From positions 124,001-188,000 of the forward strand of contig NZ_JALEBH010000001.1 of NCBI RefSeq assembly GCF_022758885.1: a stretch of DNA of 64,000 nucleotides, given 5' to 3'. Positions 45,401 through 62,475 of the stretch are shown here, piece by piece. Positions within the stretch are counted from its first letter, which is position 1. The number at the start of each line of letters is the position of its first letter. This DNA comes from Sphingobium sp. BYY-5. GTDB taxonomy: Bacteria; Pseudomonadota; Alphaproteobacteria; Sphingomonadales; Sphingomonadaceae. The translations under genes were made by a program, and so were the position numbers. Under the pieces are notes generated by a model that worked only from the letters and a program-made list of their open reading frames with translations, was not told where the DNA came from and made no database searches.

Positions 45401-45854
45401 CTCCGGCAAGACGCCGCTCGGCTATCCTATCTATGTCGATGAAGCTGCGGATTCTCCGCTGATAGCCCAAAATCGTCGTTTCCGTGCGATCACCGGCGCC
45501 TGTCTCGCAATGCGCGCAACGGATTTCGCCGCGGTGGGCGGGTTCGACACGGTCTTCATCAACGGCCAGGAGGATATCGATCTCTGCTATCGTGTAGGCC
45601 ATGGCCGGGATGTGTTCGAATATGTCGCAGGCTCGACCGTGACCCATCATGAAGGGCGAACCAAGGGACGAGGCCGCTTCATCAGCCACAACCGCTACAG
45701 CTATGCCGCGCGCTGGACCGGCGTGTTTCCAGGCGACGACGCCGACCATTATATCAGGGACGGTTTTGTGGTTGCCGAATATCAGATCGATCGTCCCGAA
45801 CTGGATGGCACGGGTATCGCCTGCTGGCGAGGACGGATTGAAGCGAAGACTTGA
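42441..45854 (+). CDS. Multi-domain glycosyltransferase (GT4 plus two GT2 domains), 1137 aa
   Basis: The ATG at 42441 (MNDKRKFYASQMPGATG) is preferred over a TTG at 42399. Two short modules (FDEEWYLDTYPDVRILQMDP, HYLWLGARLRRDPSRF and a second copy ending AHYAKNGKREGRK) occupy about 45-135. A GT4 domain follows (about 150-515) with E-x7-E in HFAESFGRTVAEAQ. The first GT2 (about 530-780) has LTIIVPVYNAPDAVERCLNS, LLNSDTIVHDGWIEGM and GYGEENDFCMRTIKAGW; the second (about 850-1110) has VSIIVCVYNQYSLTNRCLNA, FLNNDTEVQAGWMEPLL and GQEDIDLCYRVGHG. It probably adds several sugars of the same polymer. No TM segments are seen. Confidence 0.88.
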   Translation: MNDKRKFYASQMPGATGEATDQSVRQLAVHMGHEGKLVQNVKLAGAVSAEDIARIRESGLFDEEWYLDTYPDVRILQMDPVEHYLWLGARLRRDPSRFFSTVAYLEVNPDVDAAGLNPLAHYAKNGKREGRKIARRRRALDPKSWRKGDVPVIDDAPSVLLCAHEVNELMFGGERSFIDMLEALAQMRLNVYVAVPREDNRDYIELLRKKSAGLFSFPYFQWSKNRKPDEISIEDFTHIIEQCNISLVYCNTIVLVDPLIAARRAGRLTAIHARELIDHDEHLRHRLGMDAAGIIARILQQTDYVIANSAATQKLFADSRRSFHVPNVAKVDSLDMPNMVGENVVFGIISSNIPKKGIADFVEVARKAEELVPNARFRVIGPNNDYVTELQAAGLPGNLEFAGYANSPAEAMAQVNVVMALSHFAESFGRTVAEAQAAHRPVIGYRWGAVPELIDDGQTGFLVEYKDVEAVLACVNKLCKEPELIATMGEAGRQKIVRQFAPVVLRNNLRHALSAILAENVPLRADEARRLTIIVPVYNAPDAVERCLNSVLTRTDLSKNRVLMINDGSSDARVQPLLESFARNPGFHLLVNPQNMGYTRTINRGIIWAGADDILLLNSDTIVHDGWIEGMQKIAFGTPKAGTVTAMGDNSGAFSFPTANVVNPRPDGLSHDDWAKRIIGFTGESDPIDVPTGNGFCLYVRRDLMDHIGLFDEEAFPRGYGEENDFCMRTIKAGWKNFISPHAYVFHQRTASFGNEKEGLIKTAMEIVNQRYPDYARKVKAAFGSGRMKALRALSAKAYEDGPAPSPPAWRAAVPGEPTDSAKYRVGPEKRFQSLNRMVIDWHSLRAQAPQRDPDLVSIIVCVYNQYSLTNRCLNALVREGEQAKIEIIMVNNASDEETSGLLDSWAEKDARIRVIHNFDNLNFSLGNNIGFAASHGARVIFLNNDTEVQAGWMEPLLAPLADPEVMGTQPKLLYPDGRVQCVGVVFSGKTPLGYPIYVDEAADSPLIAQNRRFRAITGACLAMRATDFAAVGGFDTVFINGQEDIDLCYRVGHGRDVFEYVAGSTVTHHEGRTKGRGRFISHNRYSYAARWTGVFPGDDADHYIRDGFVVAEYQIDRPELDGTGIACWRGRIEAKT

Positions 45855-46076
45855 ATCTGACGTTCAGACGGCCAAACGATGATATGTCCATGAATGGCTG
45901 CCGAGCAGTGAGAGAATAGGAAGGATGCCTTTGGACAATCGTCGGGATGCACGCATGATTGGGTAGCTGTGGCACCTTATCGGCGGTCAGTCGTTGTTCA
46001 TGGCTGGTGGTTTAGCTGAAGGGATTGCGTCGATCCTTTCCTGTCGACCCCGGTCATGAAGTAGAAGGACATCGAT

Positions 46077-46982
46077 ATGATGCGCTGGATGACTGCTGCT
46101 AAATGGGTCGGTATCCTGCTAGGCGGAACCGCGGCGGCCGCGGACGCGCCGGAACCGCAGCACCGTCTCTCCATGGATTTTGACGAGGGGCAGAGCGTGG
46201 CGGCGGACACAATAGTCGATCGCCGTGGCAATCAGGATTTTCGTCCAACCATCGATAAGGGGACCGAAGCGGCAAATCGGCCCCAGATCGTATCGCAGGG
46301 GTGCCATACGCCACCTGGCTGCCTGCGCATCTCCCTGGACCCAAGCGCGAAGGGTGCTCCGAAGAACAAGATCATGTATAGCTTCTGGTCGCATTACAAA
46401 CCTTTGCCCGGCGGGGAGCAGGGCAGGATGCGCATCGGCGACAATGATATTACACATATCCGTTTTTCGATGAAGCTCGACCAGCACTACGATACGCCGC
46501 TTCACCAGATGATTCATTTCCAGATTTTTCAGCCACAGGAAGCGGGCAAAAATCCCGATGGCCAAAATATAACGCCGGGCGGTCCGGTGGTGTCGCTTCG
46601 CATCGTGCCGGTTTCACGGCGTCGGGATAAATCGCCTGACGTTGAGGAGTTCATCATCGCCGTCCGTAGCCCCGCAGCGCAAAGCTATTATTATTTCGAT
46701 ACCCGTGATCCTGGTGTCCTTTATCGCGGCGCCATTCGGAAAGGGGAATGGAATACATATGGTTTCGCGCTGCAATCTTCGGATGTTGGGGGTGAAATAG
46801 GCGGCAGAATCGCCTTCTGGCTGAACGGTCAGGAAAAGGTCGACAAGGTCGTCCCTTGGGGCTTCGACCCGGCGAAGTTTGCCGTCAGCCAGAATCTGGG
46901 CTTTGAACTTGGCAGCTATCGCAGTGCCGACGCCACAGGCCAGCAAACCGTCTATTTCGATGATGTGGAGATTGATCGCTGA
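46077..46982 (+). CDS. Secreted jelly-roll protein, polysaccharide-lyase-like
   Basis: The 301-residue protein starts with a short signal peptide (MMRWMTAAKWVGILLGGTAA, cleavage near AAADA) and AAGGA lies 8 bases before the ATG. The mature part has a strand-rich pattern with HIRFSMKLDQHYDTPLHQMI, GEWNTYGFALQ and GGRIAFWLNGQEKVD, and ends in YFDDVEIDR, as in concanavalin-like heparin-lyase I/PL-type folds. A periplasmic or outer polysaccharide lyase or binding protein acting on this locus's polymer is plausible. The catalytic residues cannot be fixed, so a non-catalytic role is possible. Confidence 0.6.
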   Translation: MMRWMTAAKWVGILLGGTAAAADAPEPQHRLSMDFDEGQSVAADTIVDRRGNQDFRPTIDKGTEAANRPQIVSQGCHTPPGCLRISLDPSAKGAPKNKIMYSFWSHYKPLPGGEQGRMRIGDNDITHIRFSMKLDQHYDTPLHQMIHFQIFQPQEAGKNPDGQNITPGGPVVSLRIVPVSRRRDKSPDVEEFIIAVRSPAAQSYYYFDTRDPGVLYRGAIRKGEWNTYGFALQSSDVGGEIGGRIAFWLNGQEKVDKVVPWGFDPAKFAVSQNLGFELGSYRSADATGQQTVYFDDVEIDR

Positions 46983-47017
46983 AAGGGCAGGCGGCCCAGC
47001 CAATCCCATCGATCCAC

Positions 47018-47055
47018 AAAAAAAAGCCCGCCGATGCAACATGCATTCGGCGGGC
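47018..47055 (-). terminator. Rho-independent terminator after rpoC
   Basis: GCCCGCCGATGCA (47026-47038) pairs with TGCA-TCGGCGGGC (47042-47055, one bulge). On the minus strand the stem is followed by eight T, so it ends rpoBC transcription about 110 bases past rpoC. Confidence 0.92.
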
Positions 47056-47088
47056 ATTCTTATGCGTTCCTGAGGACGCAAAAGGCCT

Positions 47089-47120
47089 GGGAGCCGCTTT
47101 CCATATAGGAAGCGGCTCCC
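47089..47120. repeat. Perfect hairpin just past rpoC
   Basis: GGGAGCCGCTT (47089-47099) and AAGCGGCTCCC (47110-47120) form an 11-bp stem 16 bases beyond the rpoC stop. A smaller hairpin, GCGT-CC/GG-ACGC, follows at 47064-47079. Together with the terminator they give three successive hairpins in the rpoBC 3' end. Confidence 0.7.
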
Positions 47121-47135
47121 GTGCTTTCAAAGGTC

Positions 47136-51392
<4,257 letters not shown>

Positions 51393-51408
51393 CTTCTTTT
51401 CCTCAATT

Positions 51409-51507
51409 CCCCTCCCGCTTGCGGGAGGGGTTAGGGGAGGGAATGTCTTGCGCTGAGGTTGGACCCATTACAGGCCCTCCCCCGGCCCCTCCCGCAAGCG
51501 GGAGGGG
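51409..51507. repeat. Two near-identical palindromes between rpoB and rpoC
   Basis: CCCCTCCCGC-TT-GCGGGAGGGG (51409-51430) and CCCCTCCCGC-AA-GCGGGAGGGG (51486-51507) are 10-bp perfect palindromes differing only in the two central bases, about 55 bases apart. One ends 5 bases from the rpoC ribosome site. In the rpoBC mRNA they could form two hairpins or pair with each other. Confidence 0.9.
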
Positions 51508-51518
51508 AGATAGGAGGC

Positions 51519-55679
<4,161 letters not shown>

Positions 55680-56055
55680 GCGTTGTCCTTGCCTTCATTC
55701 GTCATTTTTTTCGCATCCCAGCGAAAATTCAGTCCGGCGCAAGCAGTGAAAGGAGGTGATTCGCTCCTCTACCGCCACGCAAAAAGGTGCGGGCCGGGAC
55801 TGTCCGATCCGCACTCTCAGCGTCTTGTGACCCTATGATTTCCGCCCATTCTACCCGAAACCGTGCGCTAGGCAGTTCGGAACCCGGCGAAAATCAAAGG
55901 CCGGTCCATAAGCGCGGGGAGCGCCGTCCGGATCGGATTTCGTTGACCTATATAGGCCCGCCTGTTGGATTTGTGAAGGGGGCAGGGGCTGCTTTACGCT
56001 AACTTGGGCCGGAAGCGACCCGCGTTGCTGTCCCAGCTCGGAACGTACTGCCTCT
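55680..56055 (-). promoter_or_regulatory. rpoB leader and promoter region with 16S-3'-end-like sequence
   Basis: These 376 bases separate the DJ-1/PfpI gene from rpoB. The minus-strand transcript would contain AUCACCUCCUUUC (55760-55748), which resembles the 3' end of 16S rRNA (anti-Shine-Dalgarno), in a small hairpin AGGAG-CGAATCAC-CUCCU (55768-55751). No other gene is supported; promoter boxes could not be placed firmly. Confidence 0.45.
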
Positions 56056-56676
56056 TCAAGCCGCGACAACATCCTCTCGCGGGACGAAGGGCGCAACGGC
56101 GGCCATGGCCTGCTCGATATAAAGCGCCTTCTCACCCACCGGTGCGATGTAATGCATCGCTTCTTCGGCGTCGCGCATGGAGGCACGACGGGCGATCACC
56201 CATGTCGCCAGATATTGTGAGGCGAGGCAGCCTCCCGCCGTCGCCACATTGCCATGCGCGATAAAGGGGGCATCGATTATCTTCACGCCCGCCTCAATCA
56301 CCCAGGGCTTGGTAGTCAGGTCGGTGCAGGCGGGCAGATCGCCGATCAGGCCCAGCTTCGCCAGCAACAGCGTGCCCGAACATTGCGCTCCAATCAGTTG
56401 GCGGGACGGATCGAGCTTGATGCGGGAAAGCAGGTCCGCGTCCGACGCGATATTCCGGGTCTTGACCCCACTGCCTATCAGGACGACGTCGGCTTCCGCC
56501 GCAAACTCCAACGGCTGCTGACGCCGGACAGTCACGCCATTCATCGACGTAACATGTTCGGTCGGCGAGGTGATATGCGCCGCCCATCCCTTCGTTTTCA
56601 TACGATTGAGGATGGCCGCCGCGACGAAGGAGTCCAACTCGTTGAAACCGTCAAACGTCAGAACCGCGATCTGCAC
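56056..56676 (-). CDS. DJ-1/PfpI family protein
   Basis: The 206-residue protein has the class-I-glutamine-amidotransferase-like fold, starting MQIAVLTFDGFNELDSFVAA. The nucleophile elbow is GAQCSGTLLLAKLGL with C99. Then come ACTDLTTKPWVIEAG and VATAGGCLASQYLATWV. Members of this branch include isonitrile-hydratase-like and stress proteins; the substrate is unknown. It lies between the rpoB leader and the amidohydrolase gene on the same strand. Confidence 0.88.
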   Translation of the reverse strand: MQIAVLTFDGFNELDSFVAAAILNRMKTKGWAAHITSPTEHVTSMNGVTVRRQQPLEFAAEADVVLIGSGVKTRNIASDADLLSRIKLDPSRQLIGAQCSGTLLLAKLGLIGDLPACTDLTTKPWVIEAGVKIIDAPFIAHGNVATAGGCLASQYLATWVIARRASMRDAEEAMHYIAPVGEKALYIEQAMAAVAPFVPREDVVAA

Positions 56677-56815
56677 TATAATCTCCGAAAAGGAAGACTT
56701 CTGAAAGCAGCTCCGTTTTACGGCGTCGAAATATCCAACGGAACGTCCAATTCCGATCTTTTGGTCTGCAAGCGGATTGTCCGTTCTCCCTGGCTGCCGT
56801 CGCCTCCAAGCGCCC

Positions 56816-58132
56816 TCAGATCACAGGATTCCCCTCGGCCTTCACCACGGTGCCGCCCTTCATCACGAAGCCGACCCGCTCCAGCAGGCGGATGTCCTTG
56901 AGCGGATCGCCGTCCACCGCGATCAGGTCGGCATAGCGGCCGGTCTGCACCGTGCCGACATCCTGGCTGCCCAGCAGGTCGGCGGCGCTGCCGGTCGCGG
57001 CCTTGATCGCATCCATCGGCGTCATGCCCGCACCGACCATCAGCGCGAACTCCTGCGCATTTTCGCCATGGCGCGACAGGCCGAACGTGTCGGTGCCGAA
57101 CGCGATCTTCACGCCCGCCGCATAGGCGTCGCGCAGGTTCTTCTGGAGCAGCGGGCCGATCACCAGCGCCTTTTCGGCGGTGGAGGGGTTCAACTGTTCG
57201 GGATGCTCCTTCGCCCGCTGATAGACGCGCTCGCCCACCAGCATGGTCGGCACCAGATAGGCGCCATATTGCTTGAAGATCTTGTAGCTGCCCGCATCGG
57301 CATAGGAGCCATGCTCGATCGAATCGACGCCCAGCGCGATCGTATGGTCGATCGCCTGCTTGCCATGGGCGTGGGCCGCGACCTTCATCCCCAGCGCATG
57401 GGCGGTCTCAATCACCGCCTTGATCTCCTCATCGGTCATCAACTGGTGGGTGGGATCGTCGCCGATCGACATGACCCCGCCCGACGGCATGATCTTGATG
57501 AGGTCCACACCCTCGCGCTTCAGCCGCCGTACGGCGACCCGTGCAGCTTCGGGGCTGTCGATGATATTGTCGGCGATATGGGGAATATCCGCAAATTCGG
57601 TCCGCAGCCCGTTCACCGCATCGCCATGGCCGCCGGTCGGCCCCAGCGGCGTCCCCGACACCCACAGGCGCGGCCCCGGAATAACCTTGCCCTCGATCGA
57701 TTTCTTGAGCGCGACGATGACGCCGGTATTGGCGCCGCAGTCGCGTACGGCGGTGAAGCCCGCCAGCAGTGTGTCGCGCACGAAGCCGGTCGCCTCGATC
57801 GCGTCCTCATAATCGCTGCGGGTCACACTGTTGCGGATCGGGTCGCCTGTGTGCCAGCCGGCGGTGATATGGTCATGCGTGTCGATCAAACCGGGCAGCA
57901 CGGTCTTGGCGGACAGGTCCATCACTTCCGCGCCCTGCGGCGTCACGAAACCCGGCTGGATGGCGGTGATGCGGTCGTCCCGGATCAGGATCGACACCCG
58001 CTCGCGCGGCGCCGCGCCCGTGCCGTCGATCAGCCGCCCGGCATGGACCACGACATCCTTTGCGCTCGCCACGCCGGCCAGCGCGATCGCCGCCACGCCC
58101 AGCGCCCAGGCAGCGCGCTTCATCCTCTTCAT
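56816..58132 (-). CDS. Secreted metal-dependent amidohydrolase (Xaa-Pro dipeptidase-like)
   Basis: The 438-residue protein has a signal peptide (MKRMKRAAWALGVAAIALAG, cleavage near VASA/KD). Metal-site motifs of the amidohydrolase superfamily are DTHDH (H86, H88), the probable carboxylated lysine in LIKIMPSGG, KVAAHAHG, DSIEHGS and KIAFGTDT. The pattern matches periplasmic enzymes that cleave prolidase-type dipeptides or related amides. The exact substrate is not readable. The gene stands alone with about 90 bases before the next start. Confidence 0.88.
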   Translation of the reverse strand: MKRMKRAAWALGVAAIALAGVASAKDVVVHAGRLIDGTGAAPRERVSILIRDDRITAIQPGFVTPQGAEVMDLSAKTVLPGLIDTHDHITAGWHTGDPIRNSVTRSDYEDAIEATGFVRDTLLAGFTAVRDCGANTGVIVALKKSIEGKVIPGPRLWVSGTPLGPTGGHGDAVNGLRTEFADIPHIADNIIDSPEAARVAVRRLKREGVDLIKIMPSGGVMSIGDDPTHQLMTDEEIKAVIETAHALGMKVAAHAHGKQAIDHTIALGVDSIEHGSYADAGSYKIFKQYGAYLVPTMLVGERVYQRAKEHPEQLNPSTAEKALVIGPLLQKNLRDAYAAGVKIAFGTDTFGLSRHGENAQEFALMVGAGMTPMDAIKAATGSAADLLGSQDVGTVQTGRYADLIAVDGDPLKDIRLLERVGFVMKGGTVVKAEGNPVI

Positions 58133-58221
58133 GCAAACCCCCTTGTCGATGTCTGTCCGACAAGGTTGCGCGGCTGGAACGATCCGTCAACGGCCCTTGC
58201 GCATTTGGCCGTCCTCCCTGG

Positions 58222-59556
58222 TCAGGGTTGGGAAGCGGGAGCGGCGGCAGGCGGTATGATCTTCACCGTTTCGAACCGTTCCTTGCGCCGTACGCCCGCC
58301 AGCCCGGCGTCGTTGGAGGGGACCGGAGCGGGCACGACGACCGTCGGCACGCGCTGGCGCATACATTGGCTCGGGATGGCGCGGGGCGTCTGGGTGCAAT
58401 TCCACAGCGCCCGCTGCAATCCGCTGCCGACATTGTGGATATAGGCGAAGCTCATCGCCTCGATCGCGCCATCGTCCAGCGGCAGCCTGGTCGGCGCGCC
58501 GCCCGCGCGCCAGGCCATGATGCGGCATTCCGGCCGTCCGGCGCAGAAGGTCTGCGCCATCGCCGGCCAGCTATCGGGCGTGCTGTCGCGCGCCAGTTCG
58601 ACCAGGAAGCTCTTGCCGCCCGGCCCCAGCATCGCCAGCCGCGCGCCGCCGACCGTCTTGCCCAGTGATGTTTCGTTGATGATCTGCTGCGGTTGCGCCG
58701 CCAGCACCGCCGCGCCCGTTCCGGCCACCAGCACCGGCGGTCCGTCCGGCACCGTCTCGCCAGCGGCCTGATGGGCGGTTGAAAAGCGCGCGATCCGCGC
58801 GATCAGCGGTTCGCCCGTCTCGCCCCCCTTGCGAAAGGCGGGGGGCGTTCCCCACCATCCGCGCCAGCGGAAGAAAAGGTGCGTGCCGACCGCCGTGATC
58901 TTGTCCAGGCTGCCGCTCCAATAGGGCACGACCCAGTCGGTATGATAATGGGTGGCATGGCCGACCGCCCCGTAGACCTTGCCCGCCAGCGCATTGCGTG
59001 CGATTTCGCGCGCCCGGTCCCAGGCGGCTTGCTGCGGCGTGCGCGCCAACGCCCCGTCGCAGGTGAAGGTGAATTGGCAGCCGGTGCTGCGCTCCTGCCC
59101 CTGGAAGACGACGCCGCATACCGTCTTGGGAAAGGCGGGATGGCGCACCCGGTTCAGCACCACCTGCGCCACCGCTTCCTCGCCCACGGCATCGTCGCCC
59201 GCTTCGTAGATTTCCGCCGCCGCCAGACAGTCGGTCGCACGGGCAAGGTCCGTTTCCGACCCTGAAAACAGATAGGGCCGCGCGGCCGGATTGGGATCGC
59301 GGGAAAAGGGGATGTGGGCGTTGAACGTCCGCGCCTGATCGCGATCCAGTGCATAATTCTCGACCGGCTCAACCGGGGGAGGTGGCGTGCCGGGCTGTCC
59401 GGGTCGCGCCATCGTCGCATCGAAACGGGACGCGGCCCCGGCGGGACGCGGACGGCTTTCCCAGCCCGCGACGCAGAGGGGCAGGCCGACGAACAGCAAT
59501 GCCCAGACCAGCCACATGAAAGCATGTGGCTGGGGTGAGGAGGATGCGTCGGTCAT
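58222..59556 (-). CDS. Cell wall hydrolase, SleB domain
   Basis: The 444-residue protein has one N-terminal hydrophobic segment (about 13-30, MWLVWALLFVGLPLCVAGW-like) that anchors or exports it. The SleB/cell-wall-hydrolase domain (about 90-215) shows the catalytic EIYEAGDDAVGEEAVAQVVL with a conserved Glu, NRVRHPAFPKTVCGVVFQG and VGHATHYHTDWVVPYW. Members cut peptidoglycan glycan strands. The C-terminal 200 residues have a low-similarity region with a Pro-rich end (PPAAAPASQP). It lies 19 bases upstream of cysK's stop side on the same strand. Confidence 0.9.
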   Translation of the reverse strand: MTDASSSPQPHAFMWLVWALLFVGLPLCVAGWESRPRPAGAASRFDATMARPGQPGTPPPPVEPVENYALDRDQARTFNAHIPFSRDPNPAARPYLFSGSETDLARATDCLAAAEIYEAGDDAVGEEAVAQVVLNRVRHPAFPKTVCGVVFQGQERSTGCQFTFTCDGALARTPQQAAWDRAREIARNALAGKVYGAVGHATHYHTDWVVPYWSGSLDKITAVGTHLFFRWRGWWGTPPAFRKGGETGEPLIARIARFSTAHQAAGETVPDGPPVLVAGTGAAVLAAQPQQIINETSLGKTVGGARLAMLGPGGKSFLVELARDSTPDSWPAMAQTFCAGRPECRIMAWRAGGAPTRLPLDDGAIEAMSFAYIHNVGSGLQRALWNCTQTPRAIPSQCMRQRVPTVVVPAPVPSNDAGLAGVRRKERFETVKIIPPAAAPASQP

Positions 59557-59574
59557 GCCCGGTCCGGTGCGACC

Positions 59575-60504
59575 TTATTCGGGCAGGAAGTCAGGCACAG
59601 ACAGATAGCGTTCGCCGGTGTCATAGTTGAAGCCCAGAACACGGCTGCCGGCCGGGAGTTCCTTCAACTTCTGCGCGATCGCGGCCAGCGTCGCGCCCGA
59701 TGAGATGCCGACCAGCAACCCTTCCTCGGTCGCGGCGCGGCGGGCGTACGCTTTGGCGTCCGCCGGATCGACCTGGATCACGCCGTCGAGCAACTGGGTA
59801 TGCAGGTTCGCCGGAATGAAGCCTGCGCCGATGCCCTGGATCGGGTGCGGGCCGGGCTGGCCGCCGCTGATGACGGGCGACAGGGTCGGTTCGACCGCAT
59901 AGACTTTCAGACCCGGCCACTGCTTCTTCAACACCTCGGCGGTGCCGGTGATATGGCCGCCGGTGCCTACGCCCGTCACCAGCGCGTCGATCGGCGTGTC
60001 GGCGAAATCGGCCAGGATTTCCTGCGCCGTGGTGCGGACATGCACGTCGATATTGGCGGGGTTCTCGAACTGCTGCGGCATCCAGCTACCGGGCGTCTGC
60101 CCCACCAGCTCCAGCGCGCGCTCGATCGCGCCCTTCATGCCCTTTTCGCGCGGGGTCAGGTCGAAACTGGCGCCATAGGCCAGCATCAGCCGGCGGCGCT
60201 CGATCGACATGCTTTCGGGCATGACCAGGATCAGTCTATATCCCTTGACCGCCGCGACCATGGCGAGGCCCACGCCGGTATTGCCCGACGTCGGTTCGAT
60301 GATGGTGCCGCCGGGCTTGAGTTCGCCCGACGCCTCGGCCGCCTCGATCATGGCGAGCGCGATGCGGTCCTTGATCGATCCGCCGGGGTTCGACCGTTCC
60401 GACTTGATCCAGACTTCGGTGCCTTCCGGCGCGTCGGCGAACAGTCGGTTGGCGCGGATATGCGGCGTATTGCCGATGGTTTCGAGTATCGTGGCAGCTT
60501 TCAT
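59575..60504 (-). CDS. cysK: Cysteine synthase A
   Basis: The 309-residue PLP enzyme makes cysteine from O-acetylserine and sulfide. The Schiff-base lysine is K45 in [13 protein letters not shown], the phosphate loop region includes [20 protein letters not shown], and [17 protein letters not shown] and [15 protein letters not shown] are conserved. Its start overlaps the MFS gene by 4 bases, so the two may be co-transcribed. It is separate from the cysDNC locus 39 kb away. Confidence 0.96.
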   Translation of the reverse strand: MKAATILETIGNTPHIRANRLFADAPEGTEVWIKSERSNPGGSIKDRIALAMIEAAEASGELKPGGTIIEPTSGNTGVGLAMVAAVKGYRLILVMPESMSIERRRLMLAYGASFDLTPREKGMKGAIERALELVGQTPGSWMPQQFENPANIDVHVRTTAQEILADFADTPIDALVTGVGTGGHITGTAEVLKKQWPGLKVYAVEPTLSPVISGGQPGPHPIQGIGAGFIPANLHTQLLDGVIQVDPADAKAYARRAATEEGLLVGISSGATLAAIAQKLKELPAGSRVLGFNYDTGERYLSVPDFLPE

Positions 60505-61805
60505 AGGGTCTTCTCCTGGCTGGCATCTGCTCGCCCGATTTCGGGTGGATCGAAGCTACGTGCTAGGCGCAATTCGGGAAAGAGTCGCGCCCAAATAAGG
60601 GTGATGATGATGGCGCCAACGCCGCCGCCGATGACGGCCGCGACCGGCCCGACCAGCGCGGCGAGGAAGCCGGATTCGGCCTCGCCCAGTTCGTTGGACG
60701 CCGAAATGGTGAGTTGCGACAGGCTCGACACGCGCCCGCGCATCGCGTCGGGCGTATGGAGCTGCACCAGCGACTGGCGTACGAAGACGGACACCATGTC
60801 CGCGCTGCCCAGCACGATCAGCGCGGCGACGCCCGCCTTGATCGCGATGCCATGCGGCAGGAAGGCGGTGCAGCCAAAGGCGATGGTGGCCAAGCCGAAC
60901 AGGATGACCGCGCCCAGCATTTTCAGGCCGACCTCGGTCTTCATCGGCCGGAATGAGAACCAGAGCGCGGTGACGGCGGCGCCTATGCCCGGCGCAGCGG
61001 CCAGATGCCCCAGCCCCGCCGACCCCACATGCAATATGTCGCGGGCATAGACCGGCAGCAGCGCCGTCGCGCCCGCCAGCAGCACGGCGAACAGGTCCAG
61101 CGTGATCGTCGCCAGCACCAGCCGGTTGCCCCGCACATAGGCTAAGCCGTCGGCCATCTGGCGGATCGGGTGGCGGCTGGTGTCGCGTGGTGGCTGCGGC
61201 ACCTTGCTGATCATCAGCATGGCGGCCAGTGCCACGGCATAGAGGGTTGCCGCCAGCGCATAGGCGCCCCAGGGGGTTGCCGCATAGGCATAGCCGCCCA
61301 GCGCCGGGCCGGCGATCATCCCGGTCTGCCAGACGACGCTGGAAATGGCGATGGCGTTGGGCAGCACCTCTATCGGCACCAGATTGGGGGCAAGCGCGCC
61401 ATAGGCGGGGCCGTTGAAGGCGCGGGCGATGCCGACGATGACGGCAATGCCGAAGATCAGCGGCAGGTTGACCCAGCCTTCATAGGTGGCGAAGGCCAGC
61501 AGTGCCGACGCCGCCATCAGCAGCGTCAGGGTCAGCCGGGTGATGATCCGCCGGTCATAATGGTCCGCGACCCAGCCCGTCACCGGGGTCAGGAAGAAGA
61601 GCGGCAGGAACTGCGCCAGGCCGATCAGCCCCAGTTGCGCCGACGCACCCGCCGTCGTCATCGAATCGCGCGCGATATTATAGGCCTGCCATGCCAGCAC
61701 GATCATCATGCTGTACTGCGCCAGCACGGCGCACAGCCGCCCGACCAGATAGGCCCGGAAATTACCGAATCTCAGAGGGTGGCGGGGCAGGGGAGGAGCC
61801 TTCAT
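60501..61805 (-). CDS. MFS transporter, EntS/DHA3-like
   Basis: From the ATG at 61805 ([20 protein letters not shown]) the protein has 434 residues; the ATG at 61835 adds 10 residues. Twelve hydrophobic segments are seen with the loop motif [15 protein letters not shown] between helices 2 and 3, typical of the EntS-like multidrug/enterobactin branch. Overlap with cysK (ATGA) suggests export of a metabolite tied to cysteine, but this is only contextual. Confidence 0.88.
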   Translation of the reverse strand: MKAPPLPRHPLRFGNFRAYLVGRLCAVLAQYSMMIVLAWQAYNIARDSMTTAGASAQLGLIGLAQFLPLFFLTPVTGWVADHYDRRIITRLTLTLLMAASALLAFATYEGWVNLPLIFGIAVIVGIARAFNGPAYGALAPNLVPIEVLPNAIAISSVVWQTGMIAGPALGGYAYAATPWGAYALAATLYAVALAAMLMISKVPQPPRDTSRHPIRQMADGLAYVRGNRLVLATITLDLFAVLLAGATALLPVYARDILHVGSAGLGHLAAAPGIGAAVTALWFSFRPMKTEVGLKMLGAVILFGLATIAFGCTAFLPHGIAIKAGVAALIVLGSADMVSVFVRQSLVQLHTPDAMRGRVSSLSQLTISASNELGEAESGFLAALVGPVAAVIGGGVGAIIITLIWARLFPELRLARSFDPPEIGRADASQEKTL

Positions 61806-61964
61806 GGCGATGGCTTTAGCCGTGAGGCGGGGCAATAGGCAACCGCATCGCTAGACAAAGTACGCAGCTTTTCTTGGGCGAATGATGCGTCGCCTATCCG
61901 CCCCAGAAAACCGATCGGGAAAGCCGGTACCCCTGCTCGCGCAGGGGTCGGATTTCCCTCGATT

Positions 61965-62366
61965 CTACTGCCGCAACAGCACTCCGCTGACCGATCCGTT
62001 ACGCACCGAGCAGACGAAGGGAATATCGCCATTTTGTGATGTGACGGTCCCTTCCACTTCCCATCCGGTGGACATGGTGCTGGCGTGGGCGGGGCCGATC
62101 AACCTGGAGGCCGGCCCGGCCTGATACAGCGCCTTCGCCGCGCAGGCATCGCGGGCCGCCTCGGCCGACGCGATCGACCCATAGCCGGGCGAGGCATAGG
62201 GCGTGCGCCGCGCTTCCCGCTCGGCCTGCCGGTCGCGCACGATGTCGCCGACGATCGCCGCGGCCACGACCTCACGCGGATAGATAACCACTTGTGCATG
62301 AATTGGCCCGGCGATCGTCATCATCATTATCATCGCCATAGCTGTACGGGTCGCTGTCTTCCTCAT
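61965..62366 (-). CDS. Exported hypothetical protein, 133 aa
   Basis: A signal peptide is visible (MRKTATRTAMAMIMMMTIAG, cleavage after IHA). The mature part has a charged helical segment (VVAAAIVGDIVRDRQAEREA), two cysteines (ARDACAAKA and FVCSVRNG) that could form a disulfide, and a beta-rich end (GWEVEGTVTSQNGDIPFVC). I recognise no family. It is probably periplasmic. The gene lies 160 bases upstream of the MFS gene. Confidence 0.6.
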   Translation of the reverse strand: MRKTATRTAMAMIMMMTIAGPIHAQVVIYPREVVAAAIVGDIVRDRQAEREARRTPYASPGYGSIASAEAARDACAAKALYQAGPASRLIGPAHASTMSTGWEVEGTVTSQNGDIPFVCSVRNGSVSGVLLRQ

Positions 62367-62475
62367 GTCGCTCCACTTCCCTGTTGACGTCTTTTCATAG
62401 CCTATTTGAACAGATTGCCCAATATGCCACGCACCAATTGATCAGCAGTGCTGTCCTTTCATGCGGCGGACCATG

